Source: Opisthocomus hoazin (taxonomy: Eukaryota; Chordata; Aves; Opisthocomiformes; Opisthocomidae). From it: a DNA stretch of 64,000 nucleotides. The notes beneath the pieces were generated by a model. The model made no database searches. It was not told where the DNA came from and saw only the letters and a program-made list of their open reading frames with translations. Positions 26,201-38,200 of the stretch are shown here, one piece after another. Every line of letters starts with the position of its first letter. Within the stretch, counting starts at the first letter, position 1. Position numbers and translations under genes: made by a program. Location of the stretch: positions 66,741,300-66,805,299 of the forward strand of contig NC_134415.1 of the NCBI RefSeq assembly GCF_030867145.1, given 5' to 3'.

Positions 26201-29200
26201 TTTTTTTTTTTTTTTTTTAATCTAGGCTGATGTGGCTATTTTGGTTGTTGATGCCAGCAGAGGAGAGTTTGAAGCAGGGTTTGAGACGGGTGGACAAACT
26301 CGAGAACATGGTTTATTAGTGCGCTCTCTTGGAGTGACACAGTTAGCTGTTGCAGTCAATAAAATGGACCAGGTACATGCTTAATTTTTTCATTTAATTG
26401 AAGGGCTTCGATCTAGGATTGTGGACCCTAAGTTTAAGGATCAATATTGTGAAACTATAATAAAGTATTTTTTCTTTGGTTCTCAGCTCTGCCTCTTGTG
26501 TTTAGACTTTACAATACTTTTCTTTTTATTTATGGGTGTATTTTCAAAGCACACAGGAGGATTGTTTTGGTGCTAAAATGAGTAAGGGTCCCTCCTGTAC
26601 TTACGAAAATCTCACATAAGCAGTTAACCTAGTGGCACCTGCAAGGGCATCTTGGTGGTCATTTAAGTCAAGACCCCAAGAGCTTTACTGAAACCTGTAT
26701 AGTGTGTTAAATATTACTAGTTGTGTTTTAGATTATTACTGTGTTGTATATATTCTTGCTGAATCTGAATTTTGTGTAAGCTTGAAAAAAAATGGTGCTG
26801 TTCAAGGACGAATCAAAGTAAAGGGGCTTGCAAGTTAAGTGGTGTGTTGTTTGCCGTCAGTAATTTTTAATGTGTATGCTCTTATGTATTAAACTATGAA
26901 TCCACCTGGAAATCTCGTATTTATAAATTCATTGGGTGCAGTATGTGAAGAAGACCTGCTGGTACTACAGAGTTGATGACATGCAGCTGTCTGTTCAAGT
27001 CATGGTTAAAAATCTGCAATTTTATTATCATAATCTGTTTTCTGTTTTAGGTCAATTGGCAACAGGAAAGATTTCAGGAAATTACGAGTAAGCTTGGCCA
27101 ATTTCTTAAACAAGCTGGCTTTAAGGTAATGTAAATTTCTGAGGTCTTTATTGCTTTGTTCAGGCATTTGGGTAGGGGGAGCTTTTCTTACAGTCATGTT
27201 ATTTTGTGTCACTTTCCTACTACTACTATGTGTACATAGTACAGAAAATTCCTTTTCTTACTGGTACGATGTACATTGAACCCTGGGTAAGGTTAGTCAT
27301 TTCATACTCTTTCTGTCATCATCTTTGTTTAGGTCTGTGGAATCTTTGGGGCACTCGCCTTATTTGTAGTTTTTTGGGATTGTTGTCTACAAAGCAGAAC
27401 AGACCAAGGATCATCTGTCTCAATGTTCAGGATTCCATGAATGAAAGTAGAGAGTTTTATACCAGAGCAGGTGTCAGTGTGGATATGAATTTTGAATAAC
27501 ACTCTCCATTTGCCGTTCTTGACTGTTGTCACATTTGCTCAGTTCCAGCTACTATCCATGGGACTGCCTGTGGCCTTCCTGAAATCCCTATGCATAAACC
27601 TGAAGTTCAAACCGAAGTTTTGCCTGTCAGATATGGAATTGGAGTTTGTTACCTGAACAGTTTCTAGGTGTTAATATTGCTATTGTCATTTTTAAATGTC
27701 TCCAAATCTTTGTTGGAGCACTGTGATCAGGCAAGAGGTAAACAGAAAGGAAACGTTCCACTGAGTAATCAGCCTTCTCCAGGGGAGATGTGAATGTGCC
27801 AACTGTTCTTTTATAGCTTAGATGCGTAACACTGAAAAAATGTACCTCTTGCTTCTCCTAGAAGATCCTGTTGTTAATGTATGCTTAACTTCTGTTTGTT
27901 TTCTTAATTAGGAATCAGATGTGGGTTACGTCCCAACGAGTGGCCTTGGTGGTGAAAATCTGGTCACAAGGAGTCAGTCGAGTGACCTCACACAGTGGTA
28001 TAAAGGAAAGTGTTTGTTAGAGCAAATCGGTGAGTGCAAATTTTTTCATTTAAAAACTAATATATCTGAGTCGTGTCTATGTCAAAACGTTTAATTTGGG
28101 GGAAGCGTGGGACAAAGTCTTTGGAATGCAATATAGTTGATGTATCCCTAAGTGAGAAGTTGTTGAAATAGTTAATTGAATACAGAAATTCTAAAATATT
28201 TTATGATTTTATTTGCAGATTCTTTCAAGCCACCACAGAGATCAGTGGATAAACCATTTAGGTTGTGTGTTGCTGATGTTTTTAAAGGTTGGTTGTTTTT
28301 ATAATATTTTCACCATCATTTCACCGATATTTAACAGAAGTGTTGAAAAATGATGTCAAAATAAAACTTAAAGTAGGAGCTTTTTGTGTATCAGTACTGT
28401 TGAACAGGAATAGTAAGTTTTCAGGCACTGTACTTTGTTGAATTTTAGATAGTACCGCTGAAGGAGAAACCCACTGGAAAAGAAACTGAGGAAGAAAATC
28501 TGCGTGACCAGCTAATTGGTTGTATAATGAGTTGATGGTTCTGTGGGACCAAATCTGGGAGTTTCTCTTTCCTAAACTGGTTCTTGCTGCCTGAATGAAT
28601 GTTTCTCAGATTTTGGCTCTTATACCTTCCACTCCTTGATTTTAAACAAGTTTGACTTGTTGCTTTTATGTTCATTGCTGTAGCTGTAAATAATGATACA
28701 TTCCTTCATTTTCCTATAAAACTTTGAGGATGTGAGGTGGAAGAAAAGGGTGATGGTGGTGAGACTGTAATAACCAGCCAAGGATTTGATGAAAGGCAGC
28801 TAGCTGTTCTCTAGCACTAACAGAGATAAGGACAGCAAGTCAATGTAACCAGTTCTTATTCTGATTGTCTGGAGAAAATCGACTGCATTGAGTCCTTAAG
28901 ATTTCCATTGGTAAACTTGATATTTGGTTAAATGCATTTGCATTTACAGATAATTCAGAAGAAATAAGGTTTGTAACTCTCATCTGATTTGAAATGTTCC
29001 GTAGGTCCTTTGAGAAATGTTGCAAACTAAGTGACAGCATGATCTGAAATGTTGTAAATATTTGTAGCCAAATATTATTATTGAAATCCATATTTTAGAA
29101 GAAATTTTACTGTATATATAGGGTCCTTACAGGGGAAGTGCAAACAAACCAGATCAAAATAGTGGTTGTTGTTGGAAAAGTCAGTTTTGTCCAATTTTCT

Positions 29201-32200
29201 TGTGGGTCTTTGAGAAAACACTAGATGCTGTACATGCCCTGGGTTAGCTGACTTAAGGTAGTGAAGCCATAATGTTAAATACTGAAACCTTGCGTGAGAA
29301 TTTACCCCAGTATGTTATCACTAGTTTTGTGGTCTAGACCATCACTGTATATTTTTTTTTTTTAATTTTGTGAGCTGTGGGAATGTGTGTTAGGATTATT
29401 GACTGAGATCTTTCAAAATACTATCACAACTTTTTCTTGCAATAGTCATTTTTACGTTGAGCTAAGTTTCACAAAATGAGCAATATTGACTGAATCTGTT
29501 CAGTGGAAAAGTCAGATTTTTTGCTGAAGTATGCAAAAAAATAAAAGCTTTGGAAGGGACTCAATTTACATGTACAGGGTTTAGCACTAAATGTGGCCTT
29601 TTAGGTGTTTTTTAGGCTATTTTTTTCTCACCTTGTGATCTCAAAACGTAATTAACTTGGATGCCACCAGAGGAAGTAGCTGCATGTACACGTACATGAA
29701 GCAACAGTTGTTCTTATCTCTGTTCCAGTGCCTGTGCATGCTCAGGCGAAGCTGTCCATAGGAACGTGTAAAAAGTGAGAGTGCTGAGTGTACTCTTACG
29801 TAGTTTGGAAAACCCCTTTCTTCATTAAGGTTACCCACACATATGATTCATCTACCTTAGCCTGATTTTAGCTGTTGTTCTCCATAGCCCTCCTAATGCT
29901 CTCTCCAGGCAAACTGTCTCCTGATCCAAGAGGTCCCTGTAAATTCCTTCACTGCTGCATGAGTCCCTGCATACCGCATTATAATGCTGTCTAGGGTATG
30001 GCTTGACTAGGGTTTAGAAAAGCCTTGTCCAGCAGCCAAATTCTGAGCACAAAGAACACGTCCTGGCAGAACCTGAGTACCATGATTGACAGAAATCAGG
30101 CCATTTTTTAATGTCCTGATTCTGTCCCCCACCATCCATTTTGTACTTGCACTGATTTCCTGGGGAGCTGAAGGAACTTGGCGCTTTGCGGGAAGCAGTC
30201 AGCCCGGGAGAGGGCGAAGCTTCAAGCACCACGCTGGTTTGCCAAGCCAGAGCTGGTGGTGATGTGGAAAAAAAAAAAAAGAAAAAAAAAAAAGAAATGG
30301 TTCTTGATAGTGCTTGGGAGTGGTTGGGAACCTGGAGTGAGTTCACGTTTCTGGTTGCCTGCAAGTGCTTGCAAAGCCAGCTTCAGGTTCTTTTGTCCAC
30401 CATAGTGAGGTGCTACTTGTACTATGACTTGGGGATTCTTTTTCTAGCAAGTATGTGCTTTTCCAGTTTTCTGGAGAACCGATGTCATCTGTGAATTGAC
30501 CGCATTCACCTAATTTACTGGAAACTATAGAGGAGAATTACCCTGCAGGCATAGTGGCGGTATTTTTCCGGCTAGATAGAAGCAGTCGTCAATAATGGTG
30601 ATGAATGCAGAAGACCAGGTTGGTAGTATGTGAGCTCAAGATTTGAGGTCAACTTGCTCTTTTGAATTCAGCTTTGAATTAAGCTTTTAATCTAATGTGA
30701 TACACAAAATACTAAGATGCTTGACACAGAATACTAAGATGCTTGCTTATCATTGAATTCTAACGTTCAGCAAAAGATATATTTGTTGTTTGTATGGATA
30801 CTGAAAACGTGGCTGTAGAATCACTTCAGAGGATTCTTTTTAAACACACTTGCAAACACATACTAAGGAGATGAGGCATATCTTAAGGTGTATGTGCATA
30901 AATGTGCACATGTAGCATAACTATTGAAAATATCTGACGGATCATTCAAATAATGAACAGGGTATTAGGACATTGAAGAAGAAAAACTTTGCAGATCTTT
31001 TATTCAGAAATACTTGAGTCATCCACAATTATAGTAGCTCCTCATATTAAATAGGACTGAATCAATCTTTAACTTTCCAGGAGTAAAAGTAATATGCAGA
31101 CAGAGCATGTAGGATTCTGACTCAGTTAAACAGTAAATGGCATAGGAAATTGCACCTGTATGCATGAGAATTCTTAGGAGAGGTCTGTGGTATGTTTTTT
31201 TATCTGTAATTGTAGTAAGAAAGTGCTGAATTAAATAAAATTGCTAGAAATTAAGAGGCTTAATCTAATATTGAAAAACTAAAAAATATTTCTTCATGTA
31301 CCTACATTTGTTTAAAGAACGGTATTGCTCCATTAGTTCTGAAAAACATAAGATGTAGAGGTTTTGAATTTAATGTTTCATTTTCATTATGATGCACAGC
31401 TGGCTAACTTGCAAGTACTGAACACTCTACTGAGGGGAAAAAAACCCATCATTATGATATTAAAAATTTACCTATGCATTGCTGAAGGGCTAACTTGTGA
31501 TGGGAAATTGACCTTATTTTGAAGTTTTTAACATTATTACTGTGTTTATTACAGACCAAGGATCAGGATTTTGTGTGACTGGTAAAATAGAAGCAGGCTA
31601 TATTCAAGTTGGAGAACGACTTCTGGCAATGCCTCCCAATGAAACTTGCACTGCAAAAGGTACTGTCTTCAGAAGCGTGTTTACTTTCAGGTCAATACTG
31701 GGCTAGAAGCAGTTACTGAAATGGTAACAGACTGTCAAACTGATACTAACTGTCAAACATAAAATGTGAAAGCATAAAACGAATTTCTTTAGATGTGACT
31801 GTGTCTGTATAAATATGTCTATGAAGAGTACGTGAAATCTTGCAGAGGTTTTTTTTTTACCATATCAGATATTCCAAATTTTACAGCCTCATGGCTTTTG
31901 ACATTGCTTTATGAAGAATCTGTAAAAACATCTGAGTTCCAGCAATGTCTATAAGAATATACAGTACAAGTAGTATTAATATTCAGCTTTGCTGTGGAGT
32001 GTTACTGCTGTTAGTAAGTTTGAGGGTGTCGAACAACCTTTAGAAATTAATCTTAAGAATTAGATATGAAAAAGCTTGAGAATTAAGTCTCTGCTGTTTG
32101 ATGTTCAAGAGATTTGTCACTGATCCTTTCATAATATACAAACTTTCAGGATATAATTGTCCTGAGCAACTACAAAAGAAAAGAAAACAAGATTTAACAT

Positions 32201-35200
32201 TCAATATATTTGATTTCTGAAAAGAGGAATAGCTAAGTCAAGAGATTGAATGTTTAGTTGTTTCCTGATTAAGCTTACTGTTTTTGTCTTGCAATGTTGT
32301 TTTTGTTTCATGTGCAAACAGAAAGATAAGGTTATGATTTTCCTACATTCACCAATGAATAAAAAAATAAGCCCTCAAGATAAATGAATAGGTTTCTGTA
32401 TCTAAGTATTTAGCCTGAATTCAGCAATATGCTGGTTCACCTGTCCTGTTCTGTTCAGAACTAGGTCATTCAGTGCTAATTTGGGAAGCTCTTCAGTGTG
32501 CCTGTTTATACGGTTACATGCATGTTGTCCACGTGCACAGGAATGTTACAGTGATGTGGATGAATGTGGGTGTCAGACTACTGTAGTCACTCCTCTGTTT
32601 TGGGAGTGGAGGAAGCAGAATGGAAAAAGATGTATTTTGTCTGCGTATCCCCACTGGTACAATTCTATGAGTTTTGTTTTGTACTGCTTCTTGTATGGCT
32701 GACGTGGGCAAAGGTTGGGGCTATTAGTTCATTAAGCATGTGTTGTTTATATTTAATGTAAAGGAGAGACAATTTAATTCATCATGCAATATTTACTAAA
32801 GATAGTGTGCACATTAGGATTCTAGTTTTTCATTTCAAGAGGCTGAGTTTCACTTAGTCTCTGAGGATGACATGTATATGTGAATTATTCATCAACACTG
32901 CTTAAAAAGCAGCACTTAACATGTTTGTAGTCAGATGATGCTTTCTGGCATGCTTTTAACAAGTGGTTTTGGGAACAGATTTGCAAATCAATAAATACAA
33001 TCTGTAGCAAAATAGGACTAGATGCTATAAGTGTGTGCAGTATTTACAAAAAGTGGCATTTTTTTCTTTCCTTCCTGGCGTCTGCCAGAACCTCAGAATA
33101 TTGAGTCAGGAGCAATTAGTTTTGTCCTCACCCACCAGCCGGGTTACCATTGAAAGCGGCTTAAATACATCAAAACCAGAATAAAATTACTTTTAAAGAA
33201 GCTTTCTAATAGACGCAAAGTCATGAACGAAAGGCATCGGTTATGCTTTTTTATGAAAGAGTCAGCAAACCCACTTAAGGTAAATGAAAGTTGACATAGT
33301 ACCATTAAAGTATATGAAAGATGCGGTCTAGGGTGTGCGTGTGCCTCAAAGGATGGGTGGGGCAGGTACGGTGATAGTAGTACTACGGCGTTTTCAGGAC
33401 TGCGTCATCCGTGCTGTGTGACAAGTGCCAGGTCCCCTCCTCTGGCTTAAATAAAGCCATGTTATTGTGCAGGGTGGGGTGAGAGAATAGTGAGTCCTCA
33501 CCAAGGGGGAAAAAAGCTTCCTCAGTTTTCTCAGTTAAAAAGCTTTTACTCTCAACCCATTCATACTGAAAATTGATGAGTAATGGTTGATGAAGCACAA
33601 ATGGCCCAAGCAGAGCTGTTTGTTTGTAGCTCAGAACCTAGGTACTTCACTGTGAGGTTCTGTTCTTACTCATTTCCAGGAATCACACTGCATGATGAAC
33701 CAGTTGATTGGGCTGCAGCAGGAGATCACGTTAGTCTCACTTTGACCGGCATGGATATCATCAAAATCAAGTGAGCAAAACCGGGTTTCAGTCTAAGTAA
33801 CGGTTTGTTTTTAATGAAAAGCTTTATAGCTATTACACTTAACAATCAGCGGTTTACTTGAAGAATGATGTGGCTACCAGGATATTTAAAACCGAAGTGA
33901 TGCATATCACCTGGCCTGCATGTACAAACGTTGGAAACATCTGCTACATGTACAACGGCAACTTCAGAAGAATACTGTTAGTTTTCATACTGTGACCTAG
34001 TGCTGATGCTGGTGACCTTCGAAGCCTTTTTCCTAAAGACTTGTCCTTGGACGTTTTAATTGCTGAATTAAGTAAATCCTTATTGCTAAGTAAAACAAAA
34101 GATTTTTGAAGAGCTTTTCGAATCATAAATCATTCTTACAAGACAATTCCAAACAACGGCCATTGCGTACCAATAAGTGAATCTGAGCAAGTGGAATTGA
34201 TGGAAACAGTTCATTCAACAGATTTAGCTGCTTGTAACATTTGTTTTGGTAAATGTTTTGCTGACCATTTTTGTTTTGGGTCTGATATATTCAGTGAGAC
34301 ACAGCAAATCTCTTTGTGTCTATTTCAGTGTATAGGTTTTATGCCAAGCATTAGCCTCAGGCTTTTAGGTAAGTGTCAGTAGTTGTTCAGGCTAGAAAAT
34401 TGGATCCATGATTTGTTCAGCTTTTTTACATTCCAGCTGGACTTCAGACAGCAAACTTTCAAGCTACTGTTTGAAAAACTCCTTGCATTGATGGTCTTGC
34501 AAATTTATGCTCTGCTTTTAAGGGAAAAGTAGAGGCTCTTCTGTATTGCCATTTCATAATGGGGTGTGATTCTCTGTGGTAAATGGAGGGAGGGGGAAGT
34601 CTTGTTGTACTTGTTGAATGAGGGCTTGAGTCAATTCGTTACCTTGATGTCACTCATCTTTTGGAGGTATGTTATATTTGTCAAGAAAAGATAAGAAGTT
34701 TTAAGTCCTCTTGGTAATGATGAAATTTGGTTACATCTGACACATACGTTTAATTGTACTGCTTGTTCTCTTCAGTTATGTTTTTCTGGGTGGGATTAAT
34801 TTTTCTTTTATTTTAGATGGCTAAAACTAGCCACTTTGAAAAAACTGCGTCTTGTCTACCTTACCGACTTGCAATGGTTTGCAGCTTTCTTGTGACTCCA
34901 TGTAGACTTTTTTGGAAATGAGTGCTGCTGAGAGCGTAAGTTTTGCAAGTCCTGGTCACCATGTTCCTTTATCCACAACAGAGTTGAGTTACAGGCAGCA
35001 GCACTGCAATTTTGGGCACCCTGCAGTATTTTATGCTATTCATCTGGAACAGTTAATCTCTGAATGAAAGTCTGTTCTTCAAAGTACTTACGCACAGGAA
35101 ACAGTGATGTTTTCAGAAACTGATTAGCAATGGACGTAAGTGTTCATTGAACTAGACCGACCTCTTCATGCATACCCACAAAATACTGTAGACATTCTCT

Positions 35201-38200
35201 AGGAATTAATTTTATTGCAGGCTTTAATACGGTGTTCTGATTTTCCCCCCCCCCCCCCCCCCCAGGTTATATCCAAGTGGTGTTGTCTTTGCTTTGCTTG
35301 TCTTAAATATTTATCTTTTTCCAATGCAGTGATTAACATTTTGCATGTCAAGATATATAGCAGTTTCTTTTGTTCTCCTTTCTTGCAGTGTTGGCTGTGT
35401 GTTTTGTGATCCCAAGGAACCCATTAAAGTTTGCACTCGTTTCAGAGCTCGGGTTCTCATCTTCAATATTGAGGTTCCAATCACTAAAGGGTTTCCTGTA
35501 AGTTTCTGTGAAGGTTGCTGTGTTCATTACAGGTTGCTCAGGGCTTTTCCTCTCCATGTTCCGCCCCCCCAGTATGAGAGGCATTTAGCATCCAGAAGTG
35601 GTTCTGTCCCTCTAGAGGAAACGGGTTATTCTGTAATTTGAAGAGGATGTAAGGGACTATTGTGACTGCTTATTCGTATTCTTAGTGGCTTTTAATACAT
35701 AGCAGAGGCATTTCAGAGAACATGAGTTCCACCAGAGTCAGGCTGGGCTGTCCTTAGAAAGCTTGCGTGTTGTGGGGACAGAATGATGCATTTAGTTGTA
35801 AGATACCTTTTAAAATATCAGTTCATACCACGGAACTGCACTGAAGTGGCAAAAGCAAAACACCTAAGGATGAAAAATGTATTTATGATCGATTAATACG
35901 TGACCTTTGTGTTGTATCTGTAGAGATCACAAAGTTTAGGAACTAGGAACGGTTACTGAATGGGAGGCAGAGCCTCCTGTGAGAGTTCTGTAAGCATTTG
36001 TTTAAAAAAATCAGTCTTAAAAGATGTTGATGTTTTCAAGTTTTAACACCTAGGATTTCTGATTATTGTAGAATGTTTAATAACTGAAAAAAATACTTTT
36101 AGGTACTTTTACACTATCAAACTGTAAGTGAACCTGCTACTATTAGAAGACTGTTGAGTGTCCTGCACAAAAGTACTGGTGAAGTGACAAAGAAAAAACC
36201 GAAGTAAGTGGTTTGAATACTTGAGAATTACTCAAGAAATGGGCTGACTTTTGATTAATATACGGTATAACAAGCAGATTCTATTATGAAGCAATAATGT
36301 GCTTATAAGAATACACTTTCATTGTTTTAGTTGGTTTCAGGTTTAGATTTCAGAGTGCTTTACATAGTGAAAAACAACCTCCTGCCTGCTTGATAAGTGC
36401 TGAACACCTGAGAAGTAAAATGTCTTGCCTAAGGTCACTTGTAGAATTGGGAGTGAATCCCAGATCACCAGCCCTGCACTTCAAGGATTTTTAATTTTTT
36501 TTTTTTATGGTATTTCTTTTCCTCCTCTAATAGCATGGAACCCTTGGTATAATTCTGGAGATGTCTTAAATAAACTCAATTAGACAATGGGTCAGAGAAA
36601 AAGAGATTTACGGAGTCTTCCCATAAAGCTAAACTGTAGGAACATCCCTCTAATTATTTAAAAATGTATTTGGGTAGAAATGCTATTTGATACATACGAC
36701 TTTATCAGAATAATCCTTTTCCAGAAATTGCATGGCTGAAACTGTTGCTGAAGGGTAATGGGTGAAAAAAAATCATGACTTCTACAGAGCAATTAATTGT
36801 CTCTTTAGTTGTTGGGTTTGAAACAAGGCTTGATTTCTACTAGACATGAAAAAACAGGTACTAATGAGATAATTAACTTCAAAACAGTTTGCTAAGTGCT
36901 GTGGTGGATTTTCTTCTCTAGAAGTTTTTAAAGAAAATTCGGGTGCCTTTTTAAAAGATATGCTCCAGGCAAATGAGTTTTCAGTCTGGTGGCTTGGGTT
37001 ATACTTGAAATCAAGCTTGATCATTCTACTTTTGGCTTTTTAAGTTGGTTTTTTTTCCATTTATTCACTGTTCTCTTTTTCATTTATGCGTGCATATATT
37101 TATAATACAGTTTTCTGCCTATTTACCTGCAGGTTCTTAACTAAAGGACAGAACGCGCTAATAGAACTACAAACTCAAAGACCTGTTGCTCTAGAGTTGT
37201 ATAAAGATTTTAAAGAGCTTGGGAGGTTTATGTTACGCTACAGTGGTTCCACTATTGCTGCAGGAGTTGTCACAGAGGTATGGCGTTTTTGTAACTGATT
37301 TTCTATACTGTAAAGGAATGGTGTTAACTTTCACATAGCATTTAGTTTTTATGGTGAAGACCTGTTTTACACCCTTTGGCCTGGAAAGTGAAATTATTCT
37401 GCTGAAAAAGAGACAGGGCTTTAGCAAGATGTAAGGAAAACTTGCCACAGTTCTGTTCAATTTATTAGGAGCAAAAATTACTCCATATAGCATTTTTGAG
37501 TGTTGCGCATTTTTTCCCGCTCTCTTGGGTTAAAAAACAACCCTTCACTATTTTAACATGCATCAGTCTTTCTGAAATCAAACTGTTTGTATAAATATAC
37601 CAATTTGTAAATAAGAAGTGTTGGCCATTTTTACTGGGGCTAGTTTGGGTCACCGATCTTATTCTGTTAGCATTAAAGACAGTCGTACATTTGATTCTTA
37701 CCAATGCCTGTAGACATTTTCTGATCCTGTGTGAGAGGAAGCAAAGACTGTGGGACTAGATACAGGTGTTTTGCCTGCTGTTAGGAGCAAAAAATGTGAA
37801 TGTCCCTCTGTTTGTCACTTTAAAAAATCTTACTGTGATTTTTGGGTTAGAATTTAAGTTCTGATTCTAGGCCTGAGGGAGAGCAGTTTAGTCACATTAA
37901 CCCAGTTCTAGTACTGAGACTTAAAGCTTAGTCATTTAATGGAACTAGAGTGTGAGAGTTCCTGGCTTCTCCCTGTGTGTGTAGGAATGATGTGCTAGGT
38001 CTGTCAGAGGCTCTGGGCCGTATGGAGCTTTGATGATCTTAACAGTTTGTCTGCTTTTAAAGAGGATCCAGAATTAGGGCTTTAGTCTCAAACCCGTTTT
38101 TCATTAAATTGAACTTGGAGTGAGTGGAGTCCTGTTTAGATCTGTGATGCCCAGTGTTTGTAGAACTGGGGACTAAATAACTCTATGATTGTTATTTGGG

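Larger units (their letters stand above)
22699..26225 (+). other. HBS1L: HBS1L intron containing sense CR1
   Basis: A 3.5 kb intron with a sense-strand CR1 copy at 22990-23912 and an uninterrupted 20-T polypyrimidine tract at its 3' end. The rest (23913-26198) has only short unrelated frames, the longest forward one being about 90 codons, with no recognisable domain. Confidence 0.85.
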
